Assembly (NCBI RefSeq): GCF_014204895.1
Contig: NZ_JACHMF010000001.1
Span: 3,596,001-3,660,000 of the forward strand
From: Paractinoplanes abujensis
GTDB lineage: Bacteria > Actinomycetota > Actinomycetes > Mycobacteriales > Micromonosporaceae
DNA: 64,000 nucleotides
Direction of reading: 5' to 3'
Under the pieces are notes generated by a model that worked only from the letters and a program-made list of their open reading frames with translations, was not told the DNA's origin and did no database searches. The position numbers and the translations under genes are program-made. Below are positions 58,270 to 64,000 of this stretch, piece after piece (position 1 is the stretch's first letter; the number at the start of each line of letters is the position of its first letter).

Positions 58270-59619
58270 CTACCGGTGGGTGATCGTGCCCAGGGTGAGC
58301 CAGCCCGTACTGGTGTTCTGGGCGGTGTTGGCGAAGCGGAGCGGGATGCCGCCACGCATCGGGTTGGGCACGCGCAGCACGATGGTGTATCGGCCGTCGC
58401 GCAGGCCGCCGGTGTCGATCCGGGCCGACCGCTGCACGGGAGGCTGACCGGGCTGGATGCCGGCCACGGTCCACGGGGCCGCCCAGCGCCGCACGACGCG
58501 GCCCGTGCGGTCGACCGCGGCTAGTTCGGCCGGCCAGGCGTAGTAGAACGGCGCGGTGCCGCGGTTGGCGACGCGGATCGACACCCGCTCCCGCCCGACC
58601 GCCGCCTCGGTGACGGTCAGCTCGTACCCCAGGGATCGGGCCGCGGACAGGGCGCGCTGATATTCCGGGCCGGTGTACCCGGCGCCGGCGAAGGCGGCGT
58701 GGTTGATCAGCCACGAGGCGTGGGTCTGAGCCACCGAGTCGGCGTAGCTCTCGTACTGGGGGCAGCTGATCGGGTCCTCGAAGAGGCAGGGCTGGATCTC
58801 CGGGCGCAGTTCACCACCGACGGGCTCACGCTGCCACTTGCCGGTGACCCCCTCGTCGGTCAGGCGCTGCACGAAGTGCCAGGGCTGGGTGGGCAGCGTC
58901 TCGAAGGCGAACGAGTCGTCGTGGTAGCCGATGTTCAGGTCCTTGTTCTGCGGGCTGGGGTATCGCGCCAGCAGCCGGGTGGTACCGAACGCGGCTTCGT
59001 AGCGCCGCAGCACCCGGGTCTGGACCTCGGTGGTGGGCATCCAGTTCTCCGGCTGGGTGGTCCCGTCGTACGGCCAGGTGTGCCATTCACCCCAGAACCC
59101 GATCAGGCCCAGCGTGATGAACCCGATCCGCGGGTCGCCGTCGTAGCGGCGCCCGAGCGCGGTGATGAAGCTTTCCAGGGCGGCCACCAGGCGCGGGTCG
59201 TTCCAGTCGGGGGCCACGCTGACACCGTTGTTGCCGAAGTCGGGGTACGGGCGGGTGACAAGGCCGGCGTCGAGCAGGTACTGCGGAATGCCGGTGGGAC
59301 GGCCCGGATAGTCGAGGTAGATGCGGAACACGCCCTGGTGGCCGCGGGCCGCGATGGCGTCGAGTTGCTGGTCGACGGCGTCCCAGCGGAACTGCCGGGG
59401 CCCGGTCATGATGTCGCGTAACGGCAGGTAGAACCATTCCATGCTGTGCGGGAAGGTCCGGTAGTCACCGGCGAACGGCATGAACCCTTTGAGCGGGTTG
59501 TCGACCGGCGCGGCGGTGTAGGCCAGCGGCTTCCAGCCGGTGGCGGCGGGCCCGGCCACGGCGGGTGCGGCGCCCGGGGACAGGATCAGGGCGAGGGCAA
59601 GGACGAGCATTCTGCGCAT
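58270..59619 (-). CDS. Secreted DUF4832 protein (candidate glycoside hydrolase)
   Basis: 449 residues. A signal peptide (about 1-22) precedes DNPLKGFMPF near 40, a barrel-like region with VFRIYLDYPG, and GFITLGLIGFWGEWHTWP (E178). GYHDDSFAF and VGGELRPEIQ (E270, E274) follow, then a beta-sandwich of about 110 residues at the end. DUF4832 has no established activity that I know of. The barrel-plus-sandwich layout, conserved acids and placement beside a sugar ABC importer suggest polysaccharide hydrolysis. It lies 11 bases after a paralogue. Confidence 0.8.
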   Translation of the reverse strand: MRRMLVLALALILSPGAAPAVAGPAATGWKPLAYTAAPVDNPLKGFMPFAGDYRTFPHSMEWFYLPLRDIMTGPRQFRWDAVDQQLDAIAARGHQGVFRIYLDYPGRPTGIPQYLLDAGLVTRPYPDFGNNGVSVAPDWNDPRLVAALESFITALGRRYDGDPRIGFITLGLIGFWGEWHTWPYDGTTQPENWMPTTEVQTRVLRRYEAAFGTTRLLARYPSPQNKDLNIGYHDDSFAFETLPTQPWHFVQRLTDEGVTGKWQREPVGGELRPEIQPCLFEDPISCPQYESYADSVAQTHASWLINHAAFAGAGYTGPEYQRALSAARSLGYELTVTEAAVGRERVSIRVANRGTAPFYYAWPAELAAVDRTGRVVRRWAAPWTVAGIQPGQPPVQRSARIDTGGLRDGRYTIVLRVPNPMRGGIPLRFANTAQNTSTGWLTLGTITHR

Positions 59620-59630
59620 GGTGGCATTCC

Positions 59631-61526
59631 TCAGCTGACGGTGATGCGGTCGATGTCGGGCGCCCAGCCGCCGGGGTTGGCGACGGTGATCGTGGTGGTG
59701 CCGGCGGGCAGGGTGAGCGTGACGGCGGCCGTGCCGACCGTGTCCCAGCTGCCGGTGGCGCCGAACGTGACGGTCTGCCCGTTGACGGTGGCGGTGCGGG
59801 TCTCGGCGGTCAGGTAGTGCACCGTGACAGTTCTCGGGCCGCCGCCGGTGATGCCCGGGAAGGTGAGCGTGGCCCCGTTGCCCAGCCAGCCGACCTTCTG
59901 CCCGCCCGAGCAGGCCGCGCACGCGCTGACCGCGGCTCCGCCGGTGCGGGTCGCGGCCTCGGCCTCGTGACTGGACGGTCCGGACGGGCCGGCGCCGACG
60001 GTGACCGGCCCCAGACCGAGCCAGCCGTCGGCCTGCTGGGCCGCGTTGGCGAAGCGCAGCTTCTTGGCGCCGGCGTTGACCGCCTCGAGCGGGTTCTGCA
60101 CCCGCAGCACCCACTGGTACGAGCCGTCGGCCAGGCCGGAGAGGTCGACGCCGTGCTGGAAGTACTGCCGGTGCCCGAAGTCGCGGTAGCCGCCGCCCGC
60201 GTTCCAGTCGGGGAAGTTGCGGATGCTCAGCGGCTGCACGGTCCGCAGGTCCCACGGGGTGTCGAAGGTGCGCACCACGGCGCCGCTGCTGTTCTTGAGG
60301 CCGAGGACGACTTTCCAGGGGTAGGAGAACGGCGCCACGCCGGTGTTGGCGATCCGCACGCCGACGGTGGTGGCCCCGCTAGCGGTGTCGCGGTAGTACG
60401 CGTTGTCGACGGTGAGGTTGTACCCCATCAGCCGGACGGCGGCGGCGACGTTGGCGTCGGTGGCGGAGTAGGCGCCGCTCTGCTCGTTGATCATCCAGCT
60501 CGGGTGCAGCAACTCGATGCAGGCCTTGAGGTTGTCCACCGCCCCGGAACCGTCGGGCCACGACGTGAAGGCCGTCGACTGGATCTCGGGCCGCAGCTCG
60601 CCGCCGATCGAGCTGGTGATCCACTTGTTCTCGACCCCGGCGGCCAGCGTGCGCTCCAGGTGTGAGTAGGAGGCGCCGCCCATCGAGACGGGCAGGGTGA
60701 CGCCTTGCAACGGTGAGCCCTCGCGGAAGCAGAACGAGTCGTCGTGGTAGCCGATGTCCCGGCTGTTGGCGGCCCCACCGGCCACGTCGGGGTAGCGGAC
60801 TTCGAGCTTGGTGCGGTTGAACGCCGCGTCGTAGGCGGCAATCAGCTGGGCGCCGTTGGCGGCCGTCGGCATGTAGTCGGGGCGGCCGTCGGCGGTGTCG
60901 CTGTCGTACGGCCAGGTGTGCCACTCGCCCCAGAGCCCGACCAGCCCCAGGTGCACGAAGCCGAGCCGGGGATCGCCGTCGTAGCGGGCGCCGAACGCGG
61001 TGATGAAGCCGCGCAGGGCGTTGAGGGCGAACGGGCTGTTGTAGTCGGGGTGGGTCACGTTCCAGTACGTGTCGGAGCGGTTGGCGACGTTGCCGTTGAA
61101 GCAGGGCGGGATGGCGTTGGCCGGGTGGCTGCCCGTGCCGCCGGGATAGGTCAGGTAGACCCGGATCGCGGCCTGGTTCCCGTTGGCGGCGGTCTCGGCC
61201 AGCATGCTGTCGACGATCGACCAGTTGTAGCTGCCGCAGGTCGACGCGCTGGTCATGATCTCCGACAGGCCGAAGTAGCCCCAGGTCAGCGAGTGCGGAT
61301 AGCCGACGTTCTGGTTGCTGCCGGGGTTGTAGAACTTCGCCCAGCCCTTGAGCGGGTTGTCGACCGGGCCCGGGGCCGCGGCCAGTGGATGGGCGGTCAG
61401 GGCGGGGTCGGGGGCGGGTGACGCCGGGGGTCGTGGGGGCGGTCCGGCCGGGGCGGCCGCAGCTGCGGTGACGGGGGCGAGGGCGAGGACGGCGCCGAGA
61501 ACGGCGGCACCGAGCGATCTTCTCAT
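59631..61526 (-). CDS. Secreted DUF4832 protein with C-terminal CBM35-like domain
   Basis: 631 residues from ATG 61526; upstream codons give no signal peptide. A signal peptide (about 1-25) and Pro-rich spacer precede the same core as its neighbour: DNPLKGWAKF near 56, LGLVGLWGEWHTWP (E201), GYHDDSF, IGGELRPEIQ (E310, E314). A beta-sandwich follows, then a CBM35/CBM6-like module (about 500-631; HEAEAATRTGGAAVSACAAC, KVGWLGNGATLTFPGI, IDRITV). The carbohydrate-binding module supports a sugar-polymer substrate. Confidence 0.82.
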   Translation of the reverse strand: MRRSLGAAVLGAVLALAPVTAAAAAPAGPPPRPPASPAPDPALTAHPLAAAPGPVDNPLKGWAKFYNPGSNQNVGYPHSLTWGYFGLSEIMTSASTCGSYNWSIVDSMLAETAANGNQAAIRVYLTYPGGTGSHPANAIPPCFNGNVANRSDTYWNVTHPDYNSPFALNALRGFITAFGARYDGDPRLGFVHLGLVGLWGEWHTWPYDSDTADGRPDYMPTAANGAQLIAAYDAAFNRTKLEVRYPDVAGGAANSRDIGYHDDSFCFREGSPLQGVTLPVSMGGASYSHLERTLAAGVENKWITSSIGGELRPEIQSTAFTSWPDGSGAVDNLKACIELLHPSWMINEQSGAYSATDANVAAAVRLMGYNLTVDNAYYRDTASGATTVGVRIANTGVAPFSYPWKVVLGLKNSSGAVVRTFDTPWDLRTVQPLSIRNFPDWNAGGGYRDFGHRQYFQHGVDLSGLADGSYQWVLRVQNPLEAVNAGAKKLRFANAAQQADGWLGLGPVTVGAGPSGPSSHEAEAATRTGGAAVSACAACSGGQKVGWLGNGATLTFPGITGGGPRTVTVHYLTAETRTATVNGQTVTFGATGSWDTVGTAAVTLTLPAGTTTITVANPGGWAPDIDRITVS

Positions 61527-61573
61527 TGTCGGTCTCCGAGGGTCGTGTGTTGCCCGGGGATTACGAAGAGGTA

Positions 61574-61602
61574 TTGACAAAATATCGAAGGTCTACATCA
61601 TT
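61574..61602 (+). promoter_or_regulatory. Candidate promoter of the second sugar ABC importer
   Basis: TTGACA at 61574-61579 is followed at 17 bases by ATCATT (61597-61602) within an AT-rich stretch that stands out from the GC-rich surroundings. It lies about 57 bases before ATG 61659. The -35 is perfect; the -10 is weak. Confidence 0.45.
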
Positions 61603-61658
61603 ATTCGACAACGGGGCGGCTGGCAAGAGCCAACCGGCGAGACGAAGCAGAGGCGAGG

Positions 61659-62540
61659 ATGAGCTCAACGAGACGGCGCGACGACCGCCGCGCGGCGTGG
61701 TGGTTCCTGGCGCCGGTGCTGGCCGGGTTCACCGTGTTCTACGGGTACCCGGCGATCCGCGGCGCCTGGTACTCGGTCACCGACTACACCATGCTCGGCA
61801 CCCCGGCGTTCGTGGGTGCGGACAACTACGACCGGCTGGTGCACGACAGCCAGTTCTGGCGCTCGCTGCTGGTCACGCTCTGGTACGTGGTCCTCAACAT
61901 CGGATCGCAGACCGTGCTGGCCCTGCTCGTGGCGGCGCTCATGCACCGGCTGACCCGATCGGTCGTGCTGCGCGCGACGCTGCTGCTGCCCTGGCTGGTG
62001 CCCAACGTCACGGTCGGTCTGCTGTGGATGTGGCTGCTCGACACCAACCTCGGCTTCGTCAACCATCTGCTCACCGCGCTCGGGGTGGGGCCGGTCGGGT
62101 TCCTGACCGACGCGGCGCTGGCCCTGCCGTCGATCGCCGCGATCAACACCTGGGCCTACACGGGTTACACCGCGCTGCTGCTCTACGCCGGGATGCTGCA
62201 GATACCGCAATACCTCTACGAGAGCGCCGCGATCGACGGCGCCGGCGAGTGGCGCATGTTCCGTGCCATCACCCTGCCGCTGCTGCGTCCCGTGCTGGCG
62301 CTGGTGCTCGTGGTCTCGCTCATCGGCTCGTTCCAGATCTTCGACACCATCGCCGTCACCACCCAGGGCGACCCGGCCGGGGCCACCCGGGTCCTCTACT
62401 ACTTCATCTATCAGCAGGCCTTCTCGTACTTCCAGATGGGCTACGCGTCGGCGGCCGCCGTCTTCCTCGCGCTGATCCTCGGCGCGCTCACCGCGGTACA
62501 GATGCGCCTGCTGCGGGCGTCCCGCTCGGACCTGGCGTGA
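61659..62540 (+). CDS. Sugar ABC transporter permease (MalF-type)
   Basis: 293 residues and six transmembrane segments. The EAA loop is YLYESAAIDGAGEWRMFRAITLPLL. It is the first gene of an operon whose binding-protein gene comes last, unlike the importer at 23785. It is divergent from the DUF4832 genes and probably takes up their products. A purine-rich GAGGCGAGG precedes ATG 61659. Confidence 0.94.
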   Translation: MSSTRRRDDRRAAWWFLAPVLAGFTVFYGYPAIRGAWYSVTDYTMLGTPAFVGADNYDRLVHDSQFWRSLLVTLWYVVLNIGSQTVLALLVAALMHRLTRSVVLRATLLLPWLVPNVTVGLLWMWLLDTNLGFVNHLLTALGVGPVGFLTDAALALPSIAAINTWAYTGYTALLLYAGMLQIPQYLYESAAIDGAGEWRMFRAITLPLLRPVLALVLVVSLIGSFQIFDTIAVTTQGDPAGATRVLYYFIYQQAFSYFQMGYASAAAVFLALILGALTAVQMRLLRASRSDLA

Positions 62541-63415
62541 GGACGGATCCCGTGCGCAAATTCCTCGGCTGGACCGTCCTGGCCGTGATCGTCGTGGCCA
62601 CCCTCTTCCCGTTCTGGTGGATGATCCGTACGGCTCTGACCCCGGCCGGCGACCTGCTCACCGACAACGCCGGCCTGCTGCCCCGCGACCCGACGTTGAT
62701 CAACTTCGCCCGCGTGCTCGGCCTGACCAGCGAGGCCGAGGCCCGCGCGGCCGGCGGTTCCGGCGCCCACATCGACTTCGCCCGCTACATCCTCAACTCG
62801 ATCATCTATTGCACGCTGATCGCGGCTTTCCAGACACTGTTCTGCGCCATGGCGGGGTACGCGTTCGCGCGTCTGCGCTTCCCCGGACGCGACCTGGTGT
62901 TCGCCGTCGTCATCAGCGCCCTCATGGTGCCGCCGATCTTCACCCTGCTGCCGAACTTCATCCTCGTCAAAGACCTCGGGCTGATCAACACGATGGCCGG
63001 CATGGTCGCGCCCACGCTGCTGATGACCCCGTTCGCGGTGTTCTTCCTGCGTCAGTTCTTCCTGTCGCTGCCGCGCGACGTCGAGGAGGCCGCCATCCTC
63101 GACGGCAACGGGCCCTGGGGCATCTTCTGGCGGATCGCGCTGCCGATGAGCCGCGGCCCGCTGATCACCATCGGACTCACCACCACCGTCTGGGCCTGGA
63201 AGGACTTCCTGTGGCCGCTGCTGGTCGGCCGCGGGGAGCAGAACCGCCTGGTCACCGTCGCCCTCGGCGTCTTCCTCCAGCAGTCGCCGAACACCCAGCC
63301 CGACTGGACCGGACTGATGGCGGCCTCGACGCTGTCGGTCGTCCCGGTCGCCGTCCTGCTCGTCCTCATGGGCAAGCGTCTCGTCCAGTCGCTCAACTTC
63401 ACCGGAAGCAAGTAA
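62537..63415 (+). CDS. Sugar ABC transporter permease (MalG-type)
   Basis: 292 residues from GTG 62537, which overlaps the preceding stop as GTGA; GTG 62552 is an alternative. It has six transmembrane segments and the EAA loop DVEEAAILDGNGPWGIFWRIALPMS. It is the partner of the upstream permease. Confidence 0.94.
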   Translation: MRTDPVRKFLGWTVLAVIVVATLFPFWWMIRTALTPAGDLLTDNAGLLPRDPTLINFARVLGLTSEAEARAAGGSGAHIDFARYILNSIIYCTLIAAFQTLFCAMAGYAFARLRFPGRDLVFAVVISALMVPPIFTLLPNFILVKDLGLINTMAGMVAPTLLMTPFAVFFLRQFFLSLPRDVEEAAILDGNGPWGIFWRIALPMSRGPLITIGLTTTVWAWKDFLWPLLVGRGEQNRLVTVALGVFLQQSPNTQPDWTGLMAASTLSVVPVAVLLVLMGKRLVQSLNFTGSK

Positions 63416-63439
63416 CCCTCCCGTCGAAAAGAGAACGAG

Positions 63440-64000
63440 ATGACCCGCAGAAACCGGGCCGCGGCCGCGCTGCTGTCGCTGACCGTCCTCACCGGACTGG
63501 CCGCCTGCTCCGGCGGCGACAGCGACAGCGGCGGCGACGCCGTCACCCTCGACTACTGGCTCTGGGACGACAACCAGAAGGCGTCCTATCAGGCCTGCGC
63601 CGATGCGTTCACCGCGGCCAACCCGACCATCAAGATCCAGATCACCCAGTCGGCGTGGGATCAGTACTGGCAGAACCTGACCACCCAGCTCGCCTCGGGT
63701 GACGCCCCGGACGTGTGGACCAATCAGGGCTCGTACTATCCGCAGTTCGTCAAGTCCAACCAGATCCTCGACATCCAGCCGTACGTCGACGCCGACAAGG
63801 TCGACGTCACCCAGTACCAGTCCGGGCTGGCCGAGCTGTTCACCAAGGACGGCAAGCGGTACGGCCTGCCGAAGGACTGGGACACCATGGCGCTGGTCTA
63901 CAACGTGGACCACCTGGCGAAGCAGGGCATCAAGGCCACCGACCTGGCCGACCTGTCATGGAACCCCACCGACGGCGGCACCTTCGAGAAGCTCATCGCC
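63440..64000 (+). CDS. Sugar ABC transporter substrate-binding lipoprotein (partial)
   Basis: 187 residues are visible before the right edge. A lipoprotein signal with lipobox LAAC (TGLAACSGG) precedes a family-1 solute-binding fold: VTLDYWLWDDNQKASYQACADAFTAANPTIKIQI, ASGDAPDVWTNQGSYYPQFVKSNQILDI, YGLPKDWDTMALVYN. GAGAACGAG precedes ATG 63440. It completes the importer begun at 61659; an ATPase is not visible. Confidence 0.93.
   Translation, partial: MTRRNRAAAALLSLTVLTGLAACSGGDSDSGGDAVTLDYWLWDDNQKASYQACADAFTAANPTIKIQITQSAWDQYWQNLTTQLASGDAPDVWTNQGSYYPQFVKSNQILDIQPYVDADKVDVTQYQSGLAELFTKDGKRYGLPKDWDTMALVYNVDHLAKQGIKATDLADLSWNPTDGGTFEKLIA

Overview
The window is high-GC DNA with GTG/TTG starts, many ECF sigma factors, ANTAR and GAF proteins, CBM2/CBM13 xylanases and LCP proteins. 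This points to an actinobacterium of the Micromonosporaceae, probably Actinoplanes-like; the genus is inferred from gene style, not proved. No IS element, tRNA, rRNA or CRISPR array was recognised.

Layout. 1-3.2 kb: the kdp potassium-pump operon (partial kdpB, kdpA, kdpF and a 27-residue leader ORF). 3.3-13.2 kb: a patchy stretch with a corA relic, a decarboxylase-like protein that lost its active-site Cys, an APC-type permease, a SigE-family sigma factor and its partner, a 60-bp tandem-repeat array, an Hsp20 gene with its divergent regulator and a double operator, a frameshifted PEP-mutase-family gene and a xanthine-dehydrogenase relic. 12.7-15.1 kb: lipoprotein, LCP protein and polysaccharide deacetylase.

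15.5-26.9 kb and 35.1-46.5 kb are two arabinoxylan-degradation loci. Each begins with a divergently transcribed ECF sigma factor of unusual build: sigma domains, an HxxxCxxC motif, transmembrane helices and a C-terminal AbfB (arabinofuranose-binding type) domain. Locus 1 holds secreted GH62-CBM13 and GH10-CBM13, cytoplasmic GH43 and GH10, and a sugar ABC importer. Locus 2 is a run of secreted CBM2 enzymes: GH10, GH43, GH43-CBM6, a CE1-type esterase, GH30 and GH62. A perfect CebR-type palindrome and CGAAA-type palindromes lie in the upstream regions. Backbone, side-chain and ester-cleaving enzymes act outside; oligosaccharides are imported and finished inside.

26.9-34.6 kb lies between the loci: GAF/ANTAR and GAF proteins, a SigB-type sigma factor fused to a STAS domain, two STAS proteins, cytochrome oxidase subunit I, a DUF318-type permease, and TerC behind a candidate Mn2+ riboswitch. 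46.6-52.2 kb holds an RsbW-like ATPase, a SigE-family sigma factor, and a SigK-like module. The SigK-like module has ECF sigma, an RskA-like anti-sigma, a fasciclin protein, and a divergent DUF4397 plus class F sortase pair. Three promoters of one form, GCATCC-N17-CGAA, face these units. 52.2-58.2 kb: MFS, SDR, nitroreductase-like and methyltransferase operon, an SGNH hydrolase, a second SDR and a DUF2795 protein. 58.3-64 kb: two secreted DUF4832 proteins divergent from a second sugar ABC importer, whose binding protein runs off the right edge.
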